Source: Candidatus Omnitrophica bacterium UBA1562
GTDB taxonomy: Bacteria; Omnitrophota; Gorgyraeia; Gygaellales; Profunditerraquicolaceae
DNA length: 12,830 bases
Direction: 5' to 3'
Assembly (NCBI GenBank): GCA_002322525.1
Contig: DCOU01000069.1
Location: 1-12,830, forward strand
Part shown: piece after piece, positions 6,165-12,494 of the stretch
Layout: every line of letters starts with the position of its first letter
How positions within the stretch are numbered: the stretch's first letter is position 1
Notes under the pieces: generated by a model
What the model was told of the DNA's origin: nothing
What the model saw: the letters and a program-made list of their open reading frames with translations, nothing else
Databases searched by the model: none
Translations under genes and position numbers: made by a program

Positions 6165-6935
6165 TTATTTCTCCCATTCCTCAGGATAAATAACGATACT
6201 GACAAAGTTATATACAGGTAGAGGGCCTGCATACATAAATTTAACCCTGTTTTTGTATTCCTCGCTTAAATCATCCATAATATTATCGAATTCTTTTTCC
6301 CTGCCTTTATCTACTAAAAAGGCGGCGTTCATAAACATCTCATCGCCCATAGTCTTATTAAGTTTATAATTAACGACTGTTCTTCTTAGAGTATCTACAA
6401 TTTTTTCCGCCTCTTTCTCTTTTTTCCTTTCTAACGACTGTGCGACCATCTTGCCTATTTCCATTTTTGCCTGAATGTTCTTTTTAGTCTTATCGTTTTG
6501 AAGCTTTTCTTTCATCTTTTTAATATCCTTATTTTCCTCTACAATTTCTTTAAAAACAACATCCATATTCTTCCATATTCCTTTGACACCCAATTCTATT
6601 TTATGCTCCATATCTCTTAATGCAGTCTTAAATTCTCTGCATCTTCTATCTAAAAGATTCCTTATCTCATCAGCGCCGGAGGCAATAGTGCCAAACCTCA
6701 CAGGAAGCACGCTATCAAATTCTTTCATCACTTCCTCAATTACCTTTTCGTGAGCTAACAAATTTTGCCGGCTAACTTCCAGTTTGCTCATCAGGCAGTT
6801 ACCTGCCACCATACTCAAATCATCGTAACTAATAGTTGAGACCTCATCCCCTCTCCCGCCTATACCTATTGGTCCAAAATTCCTTTCCTGTTTTGCGCCG
6901 ATGATACAATAGATATATTTTCCTTCCTTTTCCAC
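6165..6935 (-). CDS. gvpL: GvpF/L-family gas vesicle protein, paralog 2
   Basis: The 256-residue protein shows the whole family pattern: GKYIYCII (about 5-12), GPIGIGGRGDEV, ISYDDLSMVAG, HEKVIEEVM, SVLPVRFGTIA, the helical middle (LRDMEHKIELGVKG), MFMNAAFLVDKGREKEFD and the closing VKFMYAGPLPVYNFVSIVI. It is closest to the next gene downstream, sharing GIGGRGDE, MEIGKMV and AAFLV, so the two look like a tandem duplication. The start codon is GTG, preceded by AGAGGT, two bases after the stop of the upstream gene. This copy has no repeat insertion in the N-terminal loop and serves as the uninterrupted reference. The likely role is a GvpA-binding assembly factor in the cytoplasm. Confidence 0.95.
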   Translation of the reverse strand: MEKEGKYIYCIIGAKQERNFGPIGIGGRGDEVSTISYDDLSMVAGNCLMSKLEVSRQNLLAHEKVIEEVMKEFDSVLPVRFGTIASGADEIRNLLDRRCREFKTALRDMEHKIELGVKGIWKNMDVVFKEIVEENKDIKKMKEKLQNDKTKKNIQAKMEIGKMVAQSLERKKEKEAEKIVDTLRRTVVNYKLNKTMGDEMFMNAAFLVDKGREKEFDNIMDDLSEEYKNRVKFMYAGPLPVYNFVSIVIYPEEWEK

Positions 6936-6937
6936 TT

Positions 6938-8005
6938 TTAACCTCTCACCTTAACTAATACTGCGTTCTTTTCAAATTCATCTTCATTAAAATAAAGGTT
7001 TTCCTTTCCTACCTGCGCGCAAGATTGCGCATAATCAAGAAGTATATTATAAGACCTCCTTATCTCATCAAATTCCTTTTCTATCCCTGGTTTATCTGGG
7101 TTCCTATCAGGATGAGAAATGAATACTTGTTTATGAAACGCTTTCTTAATATCTTCTTTAGAGCTGCAATCTTCTAAAATCCCCAGCCTTTTCCTTGCCC
7201 AATCTACATCATTAAACTGTATCTTTTTTATTTCAAGTGTAAAAAAACTATAGGCAGGCAACGGTCCAACGCATCTAAAATTTAGTAATTCCTTAAATTC
7301 AGTATTCAGATATTCAACCTTCGCAAAAAATTCTTTTTGCTTAAGCTTATCTATCAAAAAGGCGGTATTTGTCACCATTTTGTCATCCATGAGTTCGTGG
7401 CTTTTAGAGTCTATGCTAACCATCTTTAAGGCATCTTGTATCTTAAAGGCATATTTCTCTCTTTTTTCATCCAGTGCCTTCTTAAGCATAAATCCTATCT
7501 TCATCTGGTCGTCAACAGTTATCCCTTTAGGACTGCTCAAAAGCTTCTCTTTATATTCATAAATCTCTTTCTCTTCACCAGCTTCTTTAATCACCGAAGT
7601 AAAATCACTCCAGGCACAAATTACATCGATCTCTATTTTATCGCTTATCTTTGGGATTATCTCTTTTATCAGGCCGTAGCCCTTGCTTAAGATATCTTTG
7701 ACCTCTGCTTCATTCAGCGCAAACGTCCCTAATCTCATAGGGATAACTGAATATTCTATACTCATAATTTTCTCGATAACCTTTTGATGTTCAACTAAAG
7801 CCCTGGCCAAAGCATCCTTAAACATATGGGTATAGTCAACCATCTCAGCATCAATTACTACCGCTGCTATATTCTGATAAGGAATAAAATGAACCTCTTT
7901 ACAGGCAGATATTCCGTAGGGACCAACGGATTCATGGGTATTGGAATTAACCTGTCCCGAGCGAAGTCGAGGGATAATTCCATAAATATATTTTCCTATA
8001 GGCAT
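6938..8005 (-). CDS. gvpL: GvpF/L-family gas vesicle protein fused to a C-terminal J domain
   Basis: The 355-residue protein has the GvpF/L fold over about residues 1-262: KYIYGII at the N-terminus, SVGPYGI, IPYQNIAAVV, the helix ALVEHQKVIEKIM, the hallmark SVIPMRLGTFA, and the closing FRCVGPLPAYSFFTLEI. A J domain follows at about 268-326 (WARKRLGILEDCSSKEDIKKAF, then HPD at 298-300 and FDEIRRSYNILL). The intact HPD predicts that it stimulates a DnaK/Hsp70 ATPase. GvpF/L proteins are accessory assembly proteins that bind GvpA and one another. A 20-bp palindrome is translated as PRLRSGQ in the loop after the first strand. The start is an ATG with a weak AAGA-type ribosome site, so coupling to the preceding small peptide gene is likely. 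Family length is usually 200-280 residues; the excess is the J domain. Confidence 0.93.
   Translation of the reverse strand: MPIGKYIYGIIPRLRSGQVNSNTHESVGPYGISACKEVHFIPYQNIAAVVIDAEMVDYTHMFKDALARALVEHQKVIEKIMSIEYSVIPMRLGTFALNEAEVKDILSKGYGLIKEIIPKISDKIEIDVICAWSDFTSVIKEAGEEKEIYEYKEKLLSSPKGITVDDQMKIGFMLKKALDEKREKYAFKIQDALKMVSIDSKSHELMDDKMVTNTAFLIDKLKQKEFFAKVEYLNTEFKELLNFRCVGPLPAYSFFTLEIKKIQFNDVDWARKRLGILEDCSSKEDIKKAFHKQVFISHPDRNPDKPGIEKEFDEIRRSYNILLDYAQSCAQVGKENLYFNEDEFEKNAVLVKVRG
7955..7974. repeat. 20-bp interrupted palindrome translated inside the J-domain GvpF/L, arms TCCC/GGGA
   Basis: TCCCGAGCGAAGTCGAGGGA has the shared core GAGCGAAGTCGA with arms TCCC and GGGA. It is in frame and encodes PRLRSG at about residues 12-17, in a loop that neighbouring paralogs either lack or fill with a different insertion. 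Confidence 0.8.
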
Positions 8006-8017
8006 AATTTTTTCTTA

Positions 8018-8110
8018 TTATTTTTTCTCTTCTATTTTTGCCTTCTTCTTAAATATACCACTGAAAAACTTCTTGATACCATCAATTAACCCCTTAATGA
8101 ATTTAAACAT
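8018..8110 (-). CDS. 30-residue cationic amphipathic peptide
   Basis: An ATG at 8110 opens a frame of 30 codons ending in TAA at 8018, and is preceded by GGGAGG with six bases of spacing, among the best ribosome sites in the window. The peptide begins MFKFIKGLIDGIKKFFSG and continues IFKKK, then a Lys/Glu tail. Phe, Ile and Leu recur every three or four residues while Lys fills the rest, so the first 20 residues would form an amphipathic helix with one hydrophobic face. It lies between the Cdc48 gene and the J-domain GvpF/L gene, 12 bases before the latter, and would be translated from the same mRNA. I know no family for it. It might coat a vesicle or membrane surface, be a toxin-like peptide, or help translation of the next gene. 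Confidence 0.7.
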   Translation of the reverse strand: MFKFIKGLIDGIKKFFSGIFKKKAKIEEKK

Positions 8111-8121
8111 TTTCAGCCTCC

Positions 8122-8182
8122 CAAATTTTGTGAAGCAAAATTTGATCCCGAGCCCGTCATTGTTTCTGTGGCGGGCGAGGGA
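8122..8182. repeat. Intergenic palindromic repeat, copy B, before the 30-residue peptide gene
   Basis: CAAATTTTG (8122-8130) and CAAAATTTG (8136-8144) form a 9-bp hairpin with a five-base loop. Next comes TCCCGAGCCCG (8146-8156), paired imperfectly with CGGGCGAGGGA (8172-8182). The same arrangement occurs at 5048-5109. On the minus strand the element ends directly at GGGAGG, the SD of the small peptide gene. There is no T-run after either hairpin, so it does not look like an intrinsic terminator. Confidence 0.8.
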
Positions 8183-8184
8183 CC

Positions 8185-10353
8185 TCATTTTCTATCACTT
8201 TGTCCTTTTACTAACTTAATCGCCTCCTCAAAATGCTTCTTCTTAATTACAAGTGTATTTTTCTCTTTCGAATTTCCTATGAATTCTCTTATTGCTAAGA
8301 TAGCGGCCTTACGGCAGATAAATTCAATATCAGAGCCTGTTTCGCCTTCGGCCCCTTTAGCTAATTCTTTTAAATCCACGTCTTTGGCTAGTGGTTTATT
8401 TTTAGTATGTATCTTAAATATCTCTTCTCTCGTCCTCTCATCCGGCTTTGGCAATTCCAATAAAAGGTCAAAACGGCCGCTTCGCAAAATAGCTGGGTCA
8501 ATTAAGTCTAATCTGTTAGTCGCAGCTAAAACTACTACGCCCTTTAATTCCTCAATCCCGTCCATCTCAGCCAAAAACTGGGCCATAACTCGTTCGCCAA
8601 CATGGCCATCTGTGCTCGCAGCTCCTCTTTTAGGAACTAATGAATCGATTTCATCAAAAAATAAAATTGTGGGTGCTGCCTGTTTTGCAGTTTTAAAAAC
8701 ATCGCGGATAGCTTTTTCGCTTTCTCCGACAAATTTTGAAATCAGGCTCGGGCCCTTTACCGAGATAAAATTTACTCCGGTCTGGCTTGCCACTGCTTTA
8801 GCTAATAAGGTTTTTCCTGTACCCGGAACTCCATAAAGAAGTATTCCTTTAGGGGGGTTGGTATTTGCCTGTTTAAAAATATCTGAATACTTAATCGGCC
8901 ACTCTACTGCTTCCTTCAATTCTTCTTTGATATTCTCTAATCCGCCTACCTCATCCCATTTTACATCCGGCACTTCCACAAAAAATTCCCGTATTGCAGA
9001 AGGCTCAACTTCTTTCATTGCCTCTAAAAAATTATCCATAGTTACTTCTAATTTCATTAAGGTTTCATAGGGAATATCAGCCATTTCAAAGTCGATCTTG
9101 GGCAAAATCTTACGCAGGGCTGACATTGCTGCTTCCCTTCCCAGCGCTTCCAGATCCGCGCCCACAAATCCATGCGTAATGTCAGCTAACTTCTCTAAGC
9201 TGACATCTTTGCCTAAAGGCATCCCACGGGTATGAATCTCTAGAATCTGTAATCTCCCATTCTTATCCGGAATAGGAATGGATATTTCTCTGTCAAATCG
9301 TCCAGGCCTCCTTAATGCCTGGTCAAGGGTATTGGGAATATTTGTGGCTCCGATGACAATAATCTGACCACGGGACTCCAAACCATCTAATAAGGATAAA
9401 AGTTGAGCCACCACGCGTCTCTCAACTTGTTTTTCTCCACCCATCTCCTCCCGTTTAGGCGCAATAGCATCTATCTCATCAATAAAGATAATTGCCGGAG
9501 CATGGGCTTGGGCATCCTCAAATACACTTCTTAAGCGCGCCTCGCTCTCACCATAAAACTTACCCATAATCTCTGGGCCTGATATATGAGTAAAATAAGC
9601 ATCGGTTTCATTAGTCACAGCGCGGGCAATTAATGTCTTTCCTGTTCCGGGCGGGCCATAGAGAAGAACACCTTTAGGCGCGTCAATTCCCAATCTTTCA
9701 AATATCTGTGGGTATCTCAAGGGCAGCTCTATCATCTCTCTAATCCTTTGGATTTGAGTGCCAAGCCCGCCTATATCCTCATAGGAAATCTTAGTTTGTC
9801 CGGTTTCCCCTAACTCTTTGGTCTCCATTCTAATTACGGTTGCGGTACTTATCAAAACTACGCCATCGGGCGCAGTATCTAAAACCTTAAAATCACAGGA
9901 TCTTGAGCCGAACAGCGTAGCTCTAACCCTATCACCGCGAATAACCGGCAGCCCATCTATAAGCGAACCAATATACTTGGTGTCTTTATCTCTTTGCAAG
10001 AGGTTTGATATGGCGAAAGGCGAGAGCGTAATTTTATTAGCTAGCTTATAATCAATTTTATGAATCTTTGCCTTTTCATCTAAGCCTACCTGCGCATTCT
10101 CTCGTGATACCCCATCCATCTGGATTATGTCCTTACCGCGCTCTTCAGCATAACAAGGCATTACTTTGGCAGGTGTTTTCCTTTTACCTTCAATCTCTAA
10201 GATATCTCCTACTTCTACGCCCAGAGTCTTCATATCTTGCGGATCAATCCTGACAATTGCCCTGCCAGCGTCTTTGGCTAAAGCCTCTTTTACTTTTAAG
10301 GTAATGGTTCGACTACGCTCACCACAGGTATATGAGCTGTTCTTTGTTGTCAT
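8185..10353 (-). CDS. Cdc48/VAT-type AAA+ ATPase with N domain and two AAA domains
   Basis: The 722-residue protein has a Cdc48 N domain (about residues 17-180, with LKVKEALAKDAGRAIVRID and IIQMDGVSRENAQVGLDEK). D1 has Walker A GPPGTGKT at 233-240, Walker B FIDEID at 290-295 and RRPGRFD at 349-354. D2 has Walker A GVPGTGKT at 508-515, Walker B FFDEID at 565-570 and LRSGRFD. Both domains look active. The C-terminus (GQSDRK) lacks the HbYX proteasome-docking motif, so it is probably a stand-alone unfoldase or disassembly factor. Gas vesicle clusters normally carry GvpN, a single MoxR-type AAA protein; this is a different family. About 16 N-terminal residues are encoded by repeat sequence and there is no clear SD at this ATG, so the start is less certain than the rest. 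Remodelling or clearing failed Gvp assemblies is an inference. Confidence 0.93.
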   Translation of the reverse strand: MTTKNSSYTCGERSRTITLKVKEALAKDAGRAIVRIDPQDMKTLGVEVGDILEIEGKRKTPAKVMPCYAEERGKDIIQMDGVSRENAQVGLDEKAKIHKIDYKLANKITLSPFAISNLLQRDKDTKYIGSLIDGLPVIRGDRVRATLFGSRSCDFKVLDTAPDGVVLISTATVIRMETKELGETGQTKISYEDIGGLGTQIQRIREMIELPLRYPQIFERLGIDAPKGVLLYGPPGTGKTLIARAVTNETDAYFTHISGPEIMGKFYGESEARLRSVFEDAQAHAPAIIFIDEIDAIAPKREEMGGEKQVERRVVAQLLSLLDGLESRGQIIVIGATNIPNTLDQALRRPGRFDREISIPIPDKNGRLQILEIHTRGMPLGKDVSLEKLADITHGFVGADLEALGREAAMSALRKILPKIDFEMADIPYETLMKLEVTMDNFLEAMKEVEPSAIREFFVEVPDVKWDEVGGLENIKEELKEAVEWPIKYSDIFKQANTNPPKGILLYGVPGTGKTLLAKAVASQTGVNFISVKGPSLISKFVGESEKAIRDVFKTAKQAAPTILFFDEIDSLVPKRGAASTDGHVGERVMAQFLAEMDGIEELKGVVVLAATNRLDLIDPAILRSGRFDLLLELPKPDERTREEIFKIHTKNKPLAKDVDLKELAKGAEGETGSDIEFICRKAAILAIREFIGNSKEKNTLVIKKKHFEEAIKLVKGQSDRK
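10305..10324. repeat. 20-bp interrupted palindrome inside the Cdc48 coding sequence, arms TGGT/ACCA
   Basis: TGGTTCGACTACGCTCACCA matches the element at 12495-12514 apart from one core base and the arms, which have changed together (TGGT/ACCA against TAGT/ACTA). It is translated as GERSRT near the N-terminus of the Cdc48 protein (residues 11-16), before the first conserved strand. Confidence 0.75.
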
Positions 10354-10462
10354 AGTTCGACTCGTTTCACTCGCTCACTATGACCCTGAGCAAACGAACA
10401 CATTCGACTACGCTCAGTGTTCGTCCTGAGCATGTCGAAGGACGAAGTGCGTCGAAGGGTCA
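10354..10462. repeat. Mosaic of nested palindromic repeats between the ArsA and Cdc48 genes
   Basis: The gap is filled by nested inverted repeats. TGACCCT (10381-10387) pairs with AGGGTCA (10456-10462) as an outer frame. Inside are CGAACAC (10395-10401) with GTGTTCG (10417-10423), and TTCGTCCT (10420-10427) with AGGACGAA (10439-10446). To the left, CATAGT (10351-10356) pairs with ACTATG (10377-10382), and that arm contains the Cdc48 start codon. The inner loops carry the shared core TGAGCGxAGTCGAA. This looks like successive insertion of one repeat family into another. It could fold into stable mRNA structures that separate the two genes. Confidence 0.75.
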
Positions 10463-11395
10463 TTGGAATAAAAATTCCTTAAAATTATTCAAGGCACGAG
10501 TGCCCTTAACTTCTCGTGGTTGTAAAGGTATAATTGTTGTCTTTAGCTGGCTAAATTTTCTTCTTATTTGTTTTATATATTCTTCTTGAGCATTGCTTCT
10601 TTCTCGGCAGAACTCGCAATCCCTTAATTCTAAAACATTATTTACCACCAATTGTTTTACTTTTAGGCCATATTTATTTAAGTTTTTTACCAATCTCTCT
10701 GTTTCTAAAATCGCCATATCCTCTGGTATGGTTACGGCAATAAATTCACTGGCCTTGTCATCCCGAAGCAGGCCCTCAATTCTATTGACTGTCTTTTTCA
10801 TTTCCACTAAGAAATCATCTCCTTCATCAGGATTATACTTACCGCTAAAAGTTTCCACCATATACCTGTACTTCCACCTCATCTTAGCCATCACTTTAAT
10901 CCAATCATCAAGCAGCTCAGGTAAAGTTAAAAGCCGAAGAGCATGCCCGGTAGGCGCAGTATCTACTATGTATTTATCAAACTTGCCTTCCTCTATTAAA
11001 TCAACGATGGTTTTAAACCCCATCACCTCGTCAATGCCCGGAATAGGCAAATCAAAGATGGAATCAATATCTTCCTCGTCTAAATAGGTCGAGGTGCCTA
11101 GAATTTTCCTTATCTCGGCTTTATATTTTATTTTGAATTTTGAAAGAGCTTTTTCTGCGCTTATCTCAAGAGCGCTGAGATTTTTTATACCTTTTATTTC
11201 TTTTATCTCGCTGCCAACAACCTCTCCTAAACTATCAGAGAGCGAATGAGCAGGGTCTGTGGAAATAAGAAGTGTCTTAAAATCCTTAGCTAAATAAAGG
11301 CCTGTGCTTGAGGCACAGGTCGTCTTTCCTACTCCGCCTTTCCCGCCGAATAAAATTAACTTTAACGCATTTTCTTTTAATCCGGTTAATGCCAT
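10460..11395 (-). CDS. Get3/ArsA-family ATPase
   Basis: The 311-residue protein has a deviant Walker A (GGKGGVGKT, residues 17-25), a switch region STDPAHSLSDSLG (about 45-57), the A-loop-like switch II VDTAPTGHALRLLTLPEL, and a C-terminal CEFC motif matching the CxxC zinc/dimer motif of Get3. It is a single-domain member, half the size of the duplicated ArsA of arsenic pumps. No arsB or arsR is nearby, so arsenite export is unlikely. Get3 escorts tail-anchored and other hydrophobic proteins and can act as a holdase under oxidation; here the plausible clients are aggregation-prone Gvp shell proteins, which is an inference from context. The TGA stop lies inside the repeat cluster at 10354-10462, and the ATG follows a repeat-derived AAGGGTGA. 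Confidence 0.92.
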   Translation of the reverse strand: MALTGLKENALKLILFGGKGGVGKTTCASSTGLYLAKDFKTLLISTDPAHSLSDSLGEVVGSEIKEIKGIKNLSALEISAEKALSKFKIKYKAEIRKILGTSTYLDEEDIDSIFDLPIPGIDEVMGFKTIVDLIEEGKFDKYIVDTAPTGHALRLLTLPELLDDWIKVMAKMRWKYRYMVETFSGKYNPDEGDDFLVEMKKTVNRIEGLLRDDKASEFIAVTIPEDMAILETERLVKNLNKYGLKVKQLVVNNVLELRDCEFCRERSNAQEEYIKQIRRKFSQLKTTIIPLQPREVKGTRALNNFKEFLFQ

Positions 11396-11467
11396 CCGTC
11401 ACCCTTCGACGCGCTCCTCATTTCATTCGTCACTTGCTCAGGGTGACCCTGAGCGAAGTCGAACGGG
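11396..11467. repeat. Intergenic repeat cluster between gvpH and the Get3/ArsA gene
   Basis: The whole 72-base gap consists of palindromic repeat pieces. GCTCAGGGT at 11436-11444 pairs with ACCCTGAGC at 11446-11454 around a single G. TGAGCGAAGTCGAA at 11450-11463 is the shared repeat core, and CCCTTCGACGCGCTCC near 11402-11417 is a degenerate copy. On the minus strand, the right edge gives AAGGGTGA just before the ATG of the ArsA gene and so may act as its SD. Because the element separates two genes on the same strand, it lies in the gvpH/arsA junction of the transcript, downstream of arsA initiation or within the linking mRNA according to processing; this role is inferred. Confidence 0.7.
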
Positions 11468-12001
11468 TCATTTCTTTATGCTTATTTCTAAAATACCGTT
11501 TTTATAGTTAGATGTGAGGGTCTCGGCCTTAACCTTTGCCGGAAGCAGAATCTCCTTATGGTATTTTCTATCACCTGTCTGAGCTGAAATATCCAAGATA
11601 TCTCCTTTTAAATCTAACTTTACATCCTCTTGGTTCACTCCAGGCATTTCAGCATAAACTCGAATCTCTTCTTTTTCGTCAAAGACATCTGTAATTGGTT
11701 CTCTTTCTTCTTCAACTGTAGGCCCTTTTGGGGTCTTCTTGATATTACCAAAAGGTTCAACTATGGGCTTACCTCCCACAGCAGTCTTTATAGAAAACCC
11801 GAAAACTCCCTTCATACCTTCTTTAAGATGGCTCAGGTCTATTTCGCCTTCTTTCTTTATCTCACCGCCTGCTTTTTTTAACTCAGCTGCCAGATCAACT
11901 AATTTCTCAATACCATTAAATAAACCGCCCAGGCTTATTTTTCCTATGCCAAAATCAAAATCTAAGCCCTCATCCTTTTGTTTATCCTTTTTCTTCACCA
12001 T
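11468..12001 (-). CDS. gvpH: GvpH-like small heat shock protein (Hsp20/alpha-crystallin domain)
   Basis: The 177-residue protein has a charged N-terminal start (KKKDKQKDE), a family-specific middle part (FGIGKISLGGLFNGIEKLVDLA at about 16-37, then GVFGFSIKTAVGGKP), and an Hsp20 alpha-crystallin domain at about residues 98-177. Diagnostic parts of that domain are EEIRVYAEMPGV, DVKLDLKGDILDISA, KYHKEILLP and the closing YKNGILEISIKK. The middle segment resembles Gvp-associated Hsp20 proteins more than general Hsp20, and GvpH proteins are known holdases for gas vesicle proteins. The start is preceded by GGAGG at six bases and overlaps the end of the zinc-protein gene. The protein stops right after the domain, with almost no C-terminal extension, which usually mediates oligomerisation in Hsp20. 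Confidence 0.9.
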   Translation of the reverse strand: MVKKKDKQKDEGLDFDFGIGKISLGGLFNGIEKLVDLAAELKKAGGEIKKEGEIDLSHLKEGMKGVFGFSIKTAVGGKPIVEPFGNIKKTPKGPTVEEEREPITDVFDEKEEIRVYAEMPGVNQEDVKLDLKGDILDISAQTGDRKYHKEILLPAKVKAETLTSNYKNGILEISIKK

Positions 12002-12443
12002 CTCCTGCCTCCTCGTATTTATCTTCTATGTTTTCCTTTTCTTTCCTCTCTTCTACAGAAACTTTTGGCTTGGCAATAACCCCTTTACCCTTGCACCTTA
12101 AGCAAGGAAGGCTTGAGCCGCGTTCCCTACCTCTACCTTTACACAAAATACAAGCCTCGATATCTTTACTTTCAACAGCTACAACACCTTTACCCTTACA
12201 AACATTACAAGTAAGGTCTCTATTTAAAGGCGCTCTTCCACCTCCATTACAATAAGCGCATATGACTACAAAACCTGGCATCCGAACTATCCCAGCCCCT
12301 GCGCAGCCAGGGCATCTTATTGCCTTATTATGAGATATAATGCCTTTTCCTTTACAAAAACCGCATCTATAGTCATTCCTATTTAAGACTTCGCCCTTTT
12401 GCCCTACTTTTTGGCTTTGCCAGTCATAAACCTTCCACTCCAT
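11982..12443 (-). CDS. DnaJ-type zinc-finger protein with six CxxC motifs
   Basis: The 153-residue protein has six CxxC motifs between about residues 27 and 128, mostly in the CxxCxGxG form of the DnaJ Cys-rich domain: CGFCKGKG, CPGCAGAG, CAYCNGGG, CNVCKGKG, CILCKGRG and CLRCKGKG. DnaJ has four such motifs (two zinc ions), so this array could bind three. No J domain or substrate-binding domain is present; the C-terminus is a highly charged Lys/Glu tail. I start it at the ATG at 12443 because GGGAG lies five bases upstream; a GTG at 12512 would add 23 residues encoded largely by palindromic repeats. It overlaps the GvpH gene by 20 bases, so the two are probably co-translated. The likely role is redox-tolerant binding of unfolded Gvp proteins, inferred from domain and context. 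Confidence 0.85.
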   Translation of the reverse strand: MEWKVYDWQSQKVGQKGEVLNRNDYRCGFCKGKGIISHNKAIRCPGCAGAGIVRMPGFVVICAYCNGGGRAPLNRDLTCNVCKGKGVVAVESKDIEACILCKGRGRERGSSLPCLRCKGKGVIAKPKVSVEERKEKENIEDKYEEAGDGEEKG

Positions 12444-12451
12444 TTCGACTC

Positions 12452-12471
12452 CCTGCCTGCCGGCAGGCAGG
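12452..12471. repeat. 20-bp perfect palindrome CCTGCCTGCC/GGCAGGCAGG
   Basis: CCTGCCTGCC is followed directly by its reverse complement. Read on the minus strand, it leads into GGGAG five bases before the ATG at 12443, so the edge of the repeat appears to supply the SD of the zinc protein. If the upstream GTG were used instead, the repeat would be translated as SLPAGRQG near the N-terminus. This kind of GC-rich palindrome is unlike the surrounding AT-rich sequence. Confidence 0.85.
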
Positions 12472-12494
12472 CTCTGAACTAAATACGCAGCCTT

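Noticed and set aside
8168..8836. Long plus-strand frame of 222 codons opposite the Cdc48 D2 domain
   Set aside because: The opposite strand encodes intact Walker A and Walker B motifs. The plus frame is Ser/Leu-rich with no recognisable domain, as expected for an antisense shadow.
10354..10462. Repeat cluster considered as a CRISPR array
   Set aside because: The units are short nested palindromes without equal spacing or unique spacers, and there are no cas genes.
10460..11395. Arsenite-transporting ATPase as the role of the ArsA-family protein
   Set aside because: It is single-domain with a Get3-type CxxC, and no arsenic resistance genes are in the window.
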